Shown one piece after another: positions 33,715 through 42,585 of a stretch of DNA of 64,000 nt. The translations under genes were made by a program, and so were the position numbers. Positions within the stretch are counted from its first letter, which is position 1; each line of letters opens with the position of its first letter. Source of the DNA: JBNKFV01 sp050289485 (lineage in GTDB: Bacteria > Pseudomonadota > Gammaproteobacteria > Pseudomonadales > Cellvibrionaceae); NCBI GenBank assembly GCA_050289485.1, contig JBNKFV010000002.1, positions 32,421-96,420 of the forward strand. Direction: 5' to 3'. The notes beneath the pieces are model-generated. The model had not been told where the DNA came from. It worked only from the letters and a program-made list of their open reading frames with translations, and made no database searches.

Positions 33715-35469
33715 ATGTCCAGTGATAATTTCAAAAAAAACTCTAAGAATATCAAACCCCTGCGGTCGGCCAGCTGGTTCGGCACTCAGGACAAAAACGG
33801 CTTCATGTACCGGAGCTGGATGAAGAATCAGGGTATACCTGACCACCATTTCGACGGCAAGCCGATTATTGGTATCTGCAATACCTGGTCTGAATTAACC
33901 CCTTGCAACGCCCATTTCCGCGAGATTGCCGATCACGTCAAGCGTGGCATCTATGAAGCGGGTGGTGTGCCAGTGGAATTTCCGGTGTTTTCCAACGGAG
34001 AGTCTAATCTGCGCCCAACTGCGATGCTAACTCGCAACCTGGCGGCTATGGATACTGAAGAAGCCATTCGGGGCAATCCGATCGATGGTGTGGTTTTGCT
34101 GGTGGGTTGTGACAAAACCACGCCCGCACTGCTGATGGGCGCGGCCAGTTGCAATCTGCCCACCATCGTGGTGACTGGCGGCCCTATGTTGAATGGCAAG
34201 CACAAGGGTAAAGATGTGGGGTCGGGGACCCTGGTCTGGCAGATGCATGAAGAGTACAAGGCGGGCAATATTTCCCTGCATGAATTTCTCAGTGCCGAGG
34301 GCAGCATGTCTCGCTCCGCTGGTACCTGTAATACTATGGGTACGGCTTCCACCATGGCCTGTATGGCCGAGTCTCTGGGTACCAGTCTGCCGCATAATGC
34401 CGCTATTCCAGCGGTGGATTCGCGGCGTTATGCCCTGGCCAGTATGTCTGGCATGCGTATTGTGGACATGGTGCGTGAGGATCTGGTGCTGTCCAAAGTG
34501 TTAACCAAAGAAGCTTTCCATAACGCGATTCGCACCAATGCAGCGATTGGCGGGTCCACCAATGCGGTGATCCATCTCAAGGCCATTGCCGGGCGCATTG
34601 GCGTTGACTTGAGTCTGGACGACTGGTCGGAGGGGCGTGGCGTGCCGACGCTGGTGAATTTGCAGCCGTCTGGCCAATACCTGATGGAAGACTTTTATTA
34701 TGCTGGTGGTCTACCGGCGGTGCTGCGCCGTCTGGGTGAGTCGGGCAAACTGAATCGCGATGCCCTGACGGTGAATGGCAAGACTTTGTGGGAAAATGTG
34801 CAGGACGCACCCTGCTATAACGACGATGTAATCCGGCCGCTTGAGCAGCCGCTGGTGGCTAATGGTGGCATTTGTATTCTCCGGGGTAACCTGGCGCCAC
34901 GCGGGGCCGTGTTAAAGCCCTCTGCCGCTACACCAGAGTTGATGAAGCATCGCGGCAGGGCGGTGGTGTTTGAAAGTTTTGACCACTACAAGGAACGCAT
35001 TGTCGACCCGAATCTGGATATTGATGAAACCTGCGTCATGGTGATGAAGAATTGTGGTCCCAAGGGGTACCCTGGCATGGCGGAAGTGGGCAACATGGGC
35101 TTGCCGCCCAAGCTGCTGAAGCAGGGCGTCAAAGACATGGTGCGTATTTCCGATGCCCGCATGAGCGGCACCGCCTTTGGTACTGTTGTGTTGCATGTGG
35201 CGCCGGAGGCCATGGAGCTGGGGCCATTGGCTGCCGTGCGCGATGGTGACATGATTCAACTGGATGCCGAACAGGGACTGTTGAGCCTGGAGGTGTCCGA
35301 TGAAGAATTGGCTTCGCGGCTGGCCGAGCTTAAGGCCAGCCAGGTGATTGCTTCCAGCGGGGGCTATCTGCAAATGTACCGCGAGCGGGTGTTGCAGGCT
35401 GACGAGGGCTGCGACTTCGATTTCCTGGTGGGCTGCCGGGGTGCGGAAGTGCCGAAACATTCGCATTGA
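33715..35469 (+). CDS. IlvD/Edd-family L-arabonate dehydratase
   Basis: This 584-residue Fe-S dehydratase has cluster cysteines in GICNTWSELTPCN, VGCDKTTPALLMG and AGTCNTMGTASTMACMAE. SGTAFGTVVLHVAPEA near the C-terminus is a family mark. It is closer to pentonate dehydratases of rhizobia than to amino-acid-pathway IlvD. It would produce L-2-keto-3-deoxyarabonate, the substrate of the divergent AraD1 gene. Some family members also use D-fuconate or L-arabonate-like acids. Confidence 0.9.
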   Translation: MSSDNFKKNSKNIKPLRSASWFGTQDKNGFMYRSWMKNQGIPDHHFDGKPIIGICNTWSELTPCNAHFREIADHVKRGIYEAGGVPVEFPVFSNGESNLRPTAMLTRNLAAMDTEEAIRGNPIDGVVLLVGCDKTTPALLMGAASCNLPTIVVTGGPMLNGKHKGKDVGSGTLVWQMHEEYKAGNISLHEFLSAEGSMSRSAGTCNTMGTASTMACMAESLGTSLPHNAAIPAVDSRRYALASMSGMRIVDMVREDLVLSKVLTKEAFHNAIRTNAAIGGSTNAVIHLKAIAGRIGVDLSLDDWSEGRGVPTLVNLQPSGQYLMEDFYYAGGLPAVLRRLGESGKLNRDALTVNGKTLWENVQDAPCYNDDVIRPLEQPLVANGGICILRGNLAPRGAVLKPSAATPELMKHRGRAVVFESFDHYKERIVDPNLDIDETCVMVMKNCGPKGYPGMAEVGNMGLPPKLLKQGVKDMVRISDARMSGTAFGTVVLHVAPEAMELGPLAAVRDGDMIQLDAEQGLLSLEVSDEELASRLAELKASQVIASSGGYLQMYRERVLQADEGCDFDFLVGCRGAEVPKHSH

Positions 35470-35514
35470 TGATCGCGAACACAACGGCCCTGTAAAATAA
35501 GAGAGCGCTAATAC

Positions 35515-36291
35515 ATGATGCAACTGACCAATCAATACCCCAGCCTGCAAGGCAAAACAGTCTTTATTTCCGGCGGTGGCTCCGGCATCGGCGCCAGCCT
35601 GGTGGAGGCTTTTTTCCGGCAGGGCGCCAAGGTGGCCTTCGTGGATATTCAGCGGGAGGCGTCTGAGGCGCTGGTGGCCCGCTTGCTTAGCGAACAGCCC
35701 GCTGTGGGCGAACTGTGTTTCTATTGCTGTGATCTGACCAATATCGATCAGTTGCGCGACACCATCACTCAGGCGGTTGAGGCTCTGGGGCCCATTGCCG
35801 TGCTGGTAAATAACGCGGCCAACGATAAACGTCATGACTTCCGCGAGGTGAGCCCTGAGCAGTGGGACGCGTGTGCGGCGGTTAATCTGCGTCACCAGTT
35901 CTTTGCCGCTCAGGCAGTGTATCCCCACATGCAGCAGCTGGGTGGGGGTTCCATAATTAACCTGGGGTCCATGAGCTGGCATGCCAGCCAGGGCGGCATG
36001 CCGGGTTATACCAGTGCCAAGGCAGCGATTGAGGGGCTGACCCGCGGCCTGGCCCGCGACATGGGGCCGGACAATATCCGCGTTAACACCTTGGTACCTG
36101 GTTGGGTAATGACGGAAAAACAATTACGTGAATGGGTGACTGAGTCTGCCCAGGAAGATATCGAACGCAGTCAGTGCCTGAAAACACGGCTGATGCCGGA
36201 ACACATCTGCGCCATGGCACTGTTTTTGGCTTCAGATGACAGCCGTATGTGCACGGCGCAAAATTTCATAGTCGACGGCGGCTGGATTTAG
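35515..36291 (+). CDS. SDR pentose 1-dehydrogenase (L-arabinose dehydrogenase candidate)
   Basis: This 258-residue classical SDR has SGGGSGIGAS, LVNNAANDKRH, Ser in INLGSMSWHAS and YTSAK. The SMSWH context is like Caulobacter-type xylose dehydrogenases and arabinose/galactose dehydrogenases. Position between arabonate dehydratase and the semialdehyde dehydrogenase indicates sugar-to-lactone oxidation. No arabinolactonase gene was seen in this module, so the lactone may open spontaneously or use the xylonolactonase at 56597. Confidence 0.83.
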   Translation: MMQLTNQYPSLQGKTVFISGGGSGIGASLVEAFFRQGAKVAFVDIQREASEALVARLLSEQPAVGELCFYCCDLTNIDQLRDTITQAVEALGPIAVLVNNAANDKRHDFREVSPEQWDACAAVNLRHQFFAAQAVYPHMQQLGGGSIINLGSMSWHASQGGMPGYTSAKAAIEGLTRGLARDMGPDNIRVNTLVPGWVMTEKQLREWVTESAQEDIERSQCLKTRLMPEHICAMALFLASDDSRMCTAQNFIVDGGWI

Positions 36292-36356
36292 GCAGTACCT
36301 GTATTCTCGCAGGGTCTGTATCTACGCTGTAGTTGGAGTTAACCGAGGAGATTTTT

Positions 36357-37949
36357 ATGACTATTACAGGCAAGCAACTGATTGCCGGCCAATGGTGCGA
36401 TGGTCGCGCCGAGCCTTTTTTTGGAACTAACCCCGCCACCGGTGAGGCGTTGCAACCAGCCTTTACCTGCGCCGACGAACAGCAGGTGGCCGAGGCGGCT
36501 GCTGCCGCTGGCGACTGTGCGGAAACGTTTGCCAATCTGCCCCTGACTCAGCGCGCCACTTTTCTGCGAGCCTGTGCTGACCAAATCATGGCGTTGGGCG
36601 ATGAGTTGCTGACCCGCGTCAGTGAAGAGACCGGTTATCCGAAAGCGCGCGCCGAAGGCGAACGCGGACGCACCTGCGGCCAGTTGCGTTTGTTCGCCGA
36701 CTGGATTGAAAGTGGCGACTACCTGGACGCGCGTATTGACCCGGCATTACCCGAACGGCAACCACTGCCGCGCCCGGATTTGCGCAGCTACAACCAGTCA
36801 CTGGGGCCGGTAGCTGTATTTGGTGCCAGCAATTTCCCCTTGGCCTTCTCTGTTGCCGGTGGTGATACCGCCGCTGCCTTCGCTGCCGGTTGTCCGGTTA
36901 TTGTTAAAGGTCATAACTCTCACCCGGGTACCAGCGAGTTGGTGGCGCAGGCGATCGACAAAGCGGTACAGGAATGTGGTTTGCCCGCCGGTGTATTTTC
37001 TCTGCTACTGGGTGCTGGCCGACGTGTAGGCACGGCTCTGGTGCAGGCACCGGAAGTGAAAGCCGTGGGTTTTACCGGCTCTTATGCCGGTGGTATGGCG
37101 TTGTTCAACCTGGCTAATGCGCGGCCGGAGCCTATCCCTGTGTTTGCGGAAATGGGCAGCGTTAACCCAGTGGTTCTGTTGCCGGAAGCCTTGGCCAACA
37201 GCGCGGAAAGCATTGCTGAAGGTTTTGTGGGTTCGCTGACGCTGGGTACTGGTCAATTTTGCGTTAACCCCGGCCTGGTGCTGGCGGTGGAAAGTGAAGA
37301 CCTGGCACGTTTTGAGAGCGCTGCTGGCGCGGCACTGTCGAAGGTGTCTGCCGGGGTTATGCTGAATCAAAACACCCAGCAGGGTTACCAATCGGGCGTG
37401 GCCCATTTGCGCGACCAGGCTGGCGTGAGCCAGGTGGCGGCCGGTGCGCCAACTGGTGATGGGCAGGGCTTTACCTGTCAGGCTGGTCTGCTGTCGGTCA
37501 GTGGTGCGGATTTTCTTTCTAATAGCGCACTGCAGGAAGAAGTTTTTGGCCCTATGTCGCTGCTGGTTAAATGCCGTGACTACGCTCAATTGCTTGAGGT
37601 GGCAGGGGTATTGCGCGGTCAGTTGACCGGGACCCTGCATGCCACAGAAGCCGAGCTGGGTGGTTATGGTGACTTGATAACATTGCTGCGCCAGCGGGTC
37701 GGACGCTTGCTGGTCAACGGTTTCCCCACCGGTGTTGAAGTGTGCCACTCTATGATGCATGGCGGCCCCTTCCCGGCGGCAACGGATGCGCGTTTCACCT
37801 CTGTGGGTACCCGCGCTATTGAGCGCTTTGTGCGTCCCATCTGTTTTCAGAATTGTCCCGACAGCCTATTGCCGGATGCCCTGAAAAACGCCAATCCGCT
37901 GGGTATTTCACGCTTGGTGGATGGGGTGAGCACACGGGATCCTCTGTAA
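36357..37949 (+). CDS. 2-oxoglutarate semialdehyde dehydrogenase
   Basis: This 530-residue aldehyde dehydrogenase has GPVAVFGASNFPLAFSVAGG (NAD site), GFTGSYAGG, the catalytic Glu in FAEMGSVNPVV and the nucleophile in GTGQFCVNPGL. The C-terminal motif EVCHSMMHGGPFPAATD is typical of KGSA dehydrogenases (type III-like). ATG 36357 has GAGGAG before it. It is the only such gene in the window, so it should serve both the arabinose and the xylose pathways. Confidence 0.9.
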   Translation: MTITGKQLIAGQWCDGRAEPFFGTNPATGEALQPAFTCADEQQVAEAAAAAGDCAETFANLPLTQRATFLRACADQIMALGDELLTRVSEETGYPKARAEGERGRTCGQLRLFADWIESGDYLDARIDPALPERQPLPRPDLRSYNQSLGPVAVFGASNFPLAFSVAGGDTAAAFAAGCPVIVKGHNSHPGTSELVAQAIDKAVQECGLPAGVFSLLLGAGRRVGTALVQAPEVKAVGFTGSYAGGMALFNLANARPEPIPVFAEMGSVNPVVLLPEALANSAESIAEGFVGSLTLGTGQFCVNPGLVLAVESEDLARFESAAGAALSKVSAGVMLNQNTQQGYQSGVAHLRDQAGVSQVAAGAPTGDGQGFTCQAGLLSVSGADFLSNSALQEEVFGPMSLLVKCRDYAQLLEVAGVLRGQLTGTLHATEAELGGYGDLITLLRQRVGRLLVNGFPTGVEVCHSMMHGGPFPAATDARFTSVGTRAIERFVRPICFQNCPDSLLPDALKNANPLGISRLVDGVSTRDPL

Positions 37950-38021
37950 TAACTGGAGCGCTGTCCGCGGCAGCATAATAAAAATAACCAAATAAGATGA
38001 ATGTATCTTGCGGGAGTTCAT

Positions 38022-38969
38022 ATGAATAGCAAGTCGATCCTGGCCGGCGCGTTAGCGCTGGCCATCAGCCTGTGCCAATCTGCTCTGGCGGTGACTGTGG
38101 GGTTTTCTCAAGTGGGCTCTGAAAGTGGCTGGCGCACCAGTTTCAGCGAATCAGTCAAGGCTGAGGCCGCCCGCCGGGGCATCGATCTGAAGTTTTCCGA
38201 CGCGCAGCAAAAGCAGGAAAACCAGATCAAAGCGGTACGCAGTTTTATCGCCCAGGGCGTGGACGCCATCATGATTGCACCGGTGGTAGAAACCGGTTGG
38301 AAACCGGTTTTGCGTGAAGCCAAGCGCGCGGGTATTCCGGTGGTGATCCTCGATCGCAATGTTGCTGTTAAGAACAATAATTTGTTCCTCACGCGTATCG
38401 CGTCGGACTTTGTAGAAGAAGGCCGCCGCGCTGCTCAGTGGTTGATGGATACCACGGATGGGCAGTGCTCCATTTTGGAGTTGCAGGGTACCGTGGGTGC
38501 GACCGCAGCTATTGATCGTATGAAGGGCTTCAATGAAGTGATTGCCAAGTACCCCGGCGCGAAAATCGTGCGCAGCCAGACGGGCGAATTTACGCGCACC
38601 AAGGGCAAGGAAGTGATGGAAGCCATGCTCAAGGCAGAAAACGGCGGCAAGGGTATCTGTGCACTCTGGTCGCACAATGACGAAATGGCCATTGGGGCCA
38701 TTCAGGCTATTAAAGAAGCGGGTTTGAAACCCGGTAAGGACATGCTGGTGGTGTCCGTGGACGGCGTGCCCGATTACTTCAAAGCGATGGCAGACGGCGA
38801 CGCTAACGCCACTGTGGAGCTTAACCCGCACCTGGGTGGTCCCGCTTTCGATGTGATCAACCGTTATCTTAAAGGTGACCGTAACATTGAGAAGCAAATC
38901 ACTACCACTGGCGACCTCTTTACGCAGGAAACCGCCGCTGCGGAATACCAGAAGCGCAAGGCCCAATGA
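38022..38969 (+). CDS. ABC sugar importer, periplasmic binding protein (YtfQ-like)
   Basis: This 315-residue protein has a signal peptide (LAGALALAISLCQSALA) and a type I periplasmic fold: TVGFSQVGSESGWRTSFSES, KAVRSFIAQGVDAIMIAPV, VILDRNVAV and LWSHNDEMAIGAIQAIKEAG. The family includes E. coli galactofuranose-binding YtfQ and the Shewanella arabinose binding protein. Here L-arabinose or arabinofuranose is likely. GGGAG precedes the ATG. Confidence 0.9.
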   Translation: MNSKSILAGALALAISLCQSALAVTVGFSQVGSESGWRTSFSESVKAEAARRGIDLKFSDAQQKQENQIKAVRSFIAQGVDAIMIAPVVETGWKPVLREAKRAGIPVVILDRNVAVKNNNLFLTRIASDFVEEGRRAAQWLMDTTDGQCSILELQGTVGATAAIDRMKGFNEVIAKYPGAKIVRSQTGEFTRTKGKEVMEAMLKAENGGKGICALWSHNDEMAIGAIQAIKEAGLKPGKDMLVVSVDGVPDYFKAMADGDANATVELNPHLGGPAFDVINRYLKGDRNIEKQITTTGDLFTQETAAAEYQKRKAQ

Positions 38970-40462
38970 CCGATCTGCTTCTCCAACTGCACCAGATCGA
39001 AAAGCGGTATCCTGGGGTCAAGGCGCTGGATGGCGTTGATTTCCAGCTGCGCGCCGGTGAGATTCATGCCCTGCTGGGTGAAAACGGTGCGGGCAAGTCC
39101 ACGCTGGTGAAAGTGATGACCGGCGCCTTGCAGGGTGATGGCGGCAGTATGACTTTCCTGGGTAGCCCGTTGTCATTACACAGTACCGCACAGGCGCAGG
39201 CGGCGGGTATCAGTACCGTGTATCAGGAGGTGAACCTGCTGCCCAATTTAAGTGTGGCACACAACCTTTATCTGGGGCGCGAACCAAAAAAATTTGGCTT
39301 GATCGATTGGCCGCGCATCAACCGCCAGTCGGTGGCTGTGCTCAAGCGCTTTGCCTTGGATATTGATGTCACCAGACCCTTGTCCAGCTATTCCGTGGCG
39401 GTGCAGCAACTGGTGGCGATTGCCCGCGGGGTGGATATGTCGGCCAAGGTGCTGGTGCTGGACGAACCCACTGCCAGCCTGGATGCCGATGAAGTATCAC
39501 AGCTGTTTACGGTGATGCGTGAGCTGAAAGCTCGCGGTATCGGTATTGTCTTTATTACTCACTTTCTCGATCAGGTGTATGCCGTTTGTGACCGCATCAC
39601 GGTGTTGCGCAACGGTGGTCTGGTGGGCGAATTTGAAACAGCCAGCCTGCCGCGTGAGCAACTGGTGAGCCATATGCTGGGTAAGGAGTTGGAAGCGCAA
39701 GCGCACCGGCCAGGGGCGCGGCAACAGCGTGCTACCGGTGCAACCCTACTGGATCTGCAGGCGGTGGCCGTGCGCGGCCAGCTGCAGGCCACCAACCTGA
39801 CTGTCGGACGTGGTGAAGCCGTGGGGCTGGCCGGCCTGCTAGGAGCCGGGCGCTCAGAAGTGTGTCGGGCGGTGTTTGGGGTGGACAGAATTTCAGCAGG
39901 GCAGCTGGCTTTCGAAGGCCAGACACGTAAATTTCATCAACCGGCCGACGCCATTGCTGCCGGTCTGGCGCTGTGCCCGGAAGATCGCAAAAGTAGCGGC
40001 ATTATTGGCCCGCTGTCGATTCGCGAGAACATTGCCCTGGCGTTGCAGGCACGTATGGGCTGGTGGAAGCCCATGAGCCGGGCCCGGCAACAGCAATTGG
40101 CCGACAGGTTTATCGCCGAACTGCAGATTGCCACTCCAGATGCCAACAAACCCATTGAACAATTGAGTGGTGGCAACCAGCAGAAGGTGATACTGGCCCG
40201 TTGGCTAGCCACCAGCCCCAAACTGCTGGTGCTCGACGAGCCCACCCGCGGTGTCGATATTGGCGCCCATGCGGAAATTCTCAAACTGATCAAACAATTG
40301 TGCGACCAGGGCATGTCGCTACTGGTGACGTCGTCAGAGCTGGGCGAGCTGGTCGCCTTTTCCGACCGGGTGGCGGTCATGCGTGACCGGCGCAAGGTGG
40401 CGGAAATCGCCGGCGACCAGATCTCAGAAGGCGCGTTGATGCGTGCCATTGCCGACGCATAA
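38966..40462 (+). CDS. ABC sugar importer, duplicated ATPase (YtfR-like)
   Basis: This 498-residue protein has two ATP-binding cassettes. The first has Walker A GENGAGKSTL and Walker B VLVLDEPTASLD. The second has a degenerate P-loop GLLGAGRSEV, signature LSGGNQQKV and LLVLDEPTRGVD. This is the carbohydrate-uptake CUT2 arrangement. It overlaps the binding-protein gene by 4 bp. Confidence 0.93.
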   Translation: MTDLLLQLHQIEKRYPGVKALDGVDFQLRAGEIHALLGENGAGKSTLVKVMTGALQGDGGSMTFLGSPLSLHSTAQAQAAGISTVYQEVNLLPNLSVAHNLYLGREPKKFGLIDWPRINRQSVAVLKRFALDIDVTRPLSSYSVAVQQLVAIARGVDMSAKVLVLDEPTASLDADEVSQLFTVMRELKARGIGIVFITHFLDQVYAVCDRITVLRNGGLVGEFETASLPREQLVSHMLGKELEAQAHRPGARQQRATGATLLDLQAVAVRGQLQATNLTVGRGEAVGLAGLLGAGRSEVCRAVFGVDRISAGQLAFEGQTRKFHQPADAIAAGLALCPEDRKSSGIIGPLSIRENIALALQARMGWWKPMSRARQQQLADRFIAELQIATPDANKPIEQLSGGNQQKVILARWLATSPKLLVLDEPTRGVDIGAHAEILKLIKQLCDQGMSLLVTSSELGELVAFSDRVAVMRDRRKVAEIAGDQISEGALMRAIADA

Positions 40463-40482
40463 TTTTTTCTGTGAGGAATACT

Positions 40483-41556
40483 GTGAATCATATGCAATCG
40501 GCCGCGGTCAAGGCGCGGTCCGTTTCTTCGGCACCGCAGCGCCAATGGCCCCCGCTTTCCGGCCGTTACCTGTGGCCACTGCTTGGTCTGGGGCTGCTGT
40601 TGGCAATTAACCTGTTATTGGCGCCGGAATTCTTTCATATAGAAATCAAAGATGGTCGGCTGTACGGCAGCTTGATTGATGTCCTTAATCGCAGTGCGCC
40701 CGTGGCGCTGTTGGCCATTGGTATGACCCTGGTGATTGCCACCGGCGGTATCGACCTTTCGGTGGGGGCCACCATGGCCATTGCTGGCGCGGTGTGTGCC
40801 AATCTGGTGGTGAGCGGGGTGGACAATATGTTGTTGCTGGTGGCGGCGGGCCTGGCAGCCGGGCTGGTGGCGGGACTGGTCAATGGCAGCCTGGTTAGCT
40901 ATCTGGGTATCCAGCCCATTGTTGCCACGTTGATATTAATGGTAGCGGGTCGCGGTATTGCTCAGCTGATCAATGCCGGACAGATCGTCACCTTTCAACA
41001 CGAGGGCTTTGCCTTTCTGGGTACGGGTGCCTTATTTGGCATTCCTTTCCCGGTGGTGCTGGTATTACTGGTATTGCTTGTCACCCAATTGCTGATGCGC
41101 AAAACCGCTTTGGGTCTGTTTGTGGAATCCGTCGGCTGTAATGCCTCTGCGAGCTACTATTTGGGCATCAACGCCAGTGCTGTCAAGCTTATGACCTATT
41201 GCATTGCCGGATTGTGCGCCGCGCTGGCGGGAATGATTGCCGCCGCCGATATTCAGGGTTCCGACGCCAATAATGCAGGGTTGTGGCTGGAGCTGGATGC
41301 CATTTTAGCGGTGGTGATCGGTGGCGCGTCCCTGATGGGAGGGCGTTTTTCTCTGTTGTTGTCGCTGGTGGGGGTGCTGGTAATTCAGTGTCTGAGCACC
41401 ACCATTATCATGAGCGGTTTGCCACCCAAGTTTAACCTGTTGATCAAGGCGCTGGTGGTGATTCTGGTGCTGTTGCTCCAATCGCCGCGCTTCCAGGCTC
41501 AAATGCTGGCGGTATGGCAGCGGGTGAAGCCAGGCCGGGGGAGGGCAAAGGTATGA
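40483..41556 (+). CDS. ABC sugar importer, permease 1 (YtfT-like)
   Basis: This 357-residue inner-membrane permease has about nine hydrophobic segments and the CUT2 marks IATGGIDLSVGATMAIAG and ELDAILAVVIGGASLMGGRFS. GTG 40483 has GAGGA seven bases upstream and is chosen over GTG 40471 and ATG 40492. It pairs with the next permease, which it overlaps by 4 bp. Confidence 0.92.
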   Translation: MNHMQSAAVKARSVSSAPQRQWPPLSGRYLWPLLGLGLLLAINLLLAPEFFHIEIKDGRLYGSLIDVLNRSAPVALLAIGMTLVIATGGIDLSVGATMAIAGAVCANLVVSGVDNMLLLVAAGLAAGLVAGLVNGSLVSYLGIQPIVATLILMVAGRGIAQLINAGQIVTFQHEGFAFLGTGALFGIPFPVVLVLLVLLVTQLLMRKTALGLFVESVGCNASASYYLGINASAVKLMTYCIAGLCAALAGMIAAADIQGSDANNAGLWLELDAILAVVIGGASLMGGRFSLLLSLVGVLVIQCLSTTIIMSGLPPKFNLLIKALVVILVLLLQSPRFQAQMLAVWQRVKPGRGRAKV

Positions 41557-42515
41557 TGCAGTCACGCTATTCTTCTCTGTACGTCACCGGCGGCTTGCTG
41601 GTACTGCTGTTTCTGGTGGGGTCGCTACAGTTTTCTGGCTTCGCCAGTCCCCGGGTGGTGGCTAATTTGTTTTCGGATAACGCTTTTCTTGCCATCACCG
41701 CTATTGGAATGACCTTCGTTATTATTTCCGGTGGCATTGACTTGTCTGTGGGTGCGGTCATTGCGCTGACCGGCGTGGCCTGTGGTGTATTGATTGGTGA
41801 GCAGGGCATGCACCCGTTGCTGGTGTTTCCACTGGTGATCATCGCTGGAGGCTTGTTTGGCGCGGGCATGGGGTCGCTGATTCACTATTACCAGCTGCAA
41901 CCGTTCATTGTCACGCTTGCCGGTATGTTCCTGGCGCGAGGATTGGCCACCACACTGAGTGAAGAGTCGGTGCCTATCGACCATGCCTTCTACGATGCGG
42001 TGGCGGATTTTGGCGTGCAGTTGCCGGGCGGGGCCTGGCTGGGTGCCTCCACTCTGATTCTGCTGCTGGTGATGTTTGCGGCCATTCTGCTGGCTCACTA
42101 CAGCCGCTTGGGTGGTTACATCTATGCCCTGGGCGGTAACCCGCAGTCGGCGCGCCTGATGGGTGTGCCGGTGGCTGGTACTACCATTGCCATTTATGCC
42201 ATCAGTGGTGTGCTGTCGGCGGTGGGCGGCATTGTTTATTCTTTCTACACGTTTTCTGGCTATGCCCTGGCGGGTGTGGGTATGGAGCTGGACGCTATCG
42301 CCGCCGTGGTCATTGGCGGCACATTGCTCACCGGTGGCTCGGGCTATGTGCTCGGTACCTTGATCGGGGTGTTGATCATGGGGGTGATACAGACCTACAT
42401 CTCCTTTGACGGCACGCTCAGCAGCTGGTGGACCAAGATCGTTATTGGTTTGTTGCTGTTTGCGTTCATCGCCATGCAGCGGCTGCTGACGCTGAGGAGT
42501 AAAGACGCCTCCTGA
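41553..42515 (+). CDS. ABC sugar importer, permease 2 (YjfF-like)
   Basis: This 320-residue permease has the CUT2 marks FVIISGGIDLSVGAVIALTG and ELDAIAAVVIGGTLLTGG. It overlaps the first permease gene at ATGA. A heterodimeric membrane pair is standard in the YtfT/YjfF class. The next gene downstream is the xylanase-arabinofuranosidase. Confidence 0.92.
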   Translation: MMQSRYSSLYVTGGLLVLLFLVGSLQFSGFASPRVVANLFSDNAFLAITAIGMTFVIISGGIDLSVGAVIALTGVACGVLIGEQGMHPLLVFPLVIIAGGLFGAGMGSLIHYYQLQPFIVTLAGMFLARGLATTLSEESVPIDHAFYDAVADFGVQLPGGAWLGASTLILLLVMFAAILLAHYSRLGGYIYALGGNPQSARLMGVPVAGTTIAIYAISGVLSAVGGIVYSFYTFSGYALAGVGMELDAIAAVVIGGTLLTGGSGYVLGTLIGVLIMGVIQTYISFDGTLSSWWTKIVIGLLLFAFIAMQRLLTLRSKDAS

Positions 42516-42528
42516 TTGATACCTCGCG

Positions 42529-42548
42529 GGCTGGGACAGTGCCCAGCC
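42529..42548 (+). terminator. Short hairpin between the importer and GH10-GH62 genes
   Basis: GGCTGGG (42529-42535) pairs with CCCAGCC (42542-42548). No T-tract follows. It may act as an attenuator or mRNA-end stabiliser inside a longer transcript. Confidence 0.35.
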
Positions 42549-42585
42549 GTCTGCTATCCATTCGGTTACAACGTTGAGACTACCT

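Noticed and set aside
34912..36123. A 403-codon minus-strand open frame across the arabonate dehydratase and SDR genes
   Set aside because: Both plus-strand genes carry full catalytic motifs there, and the antisense product shows none.
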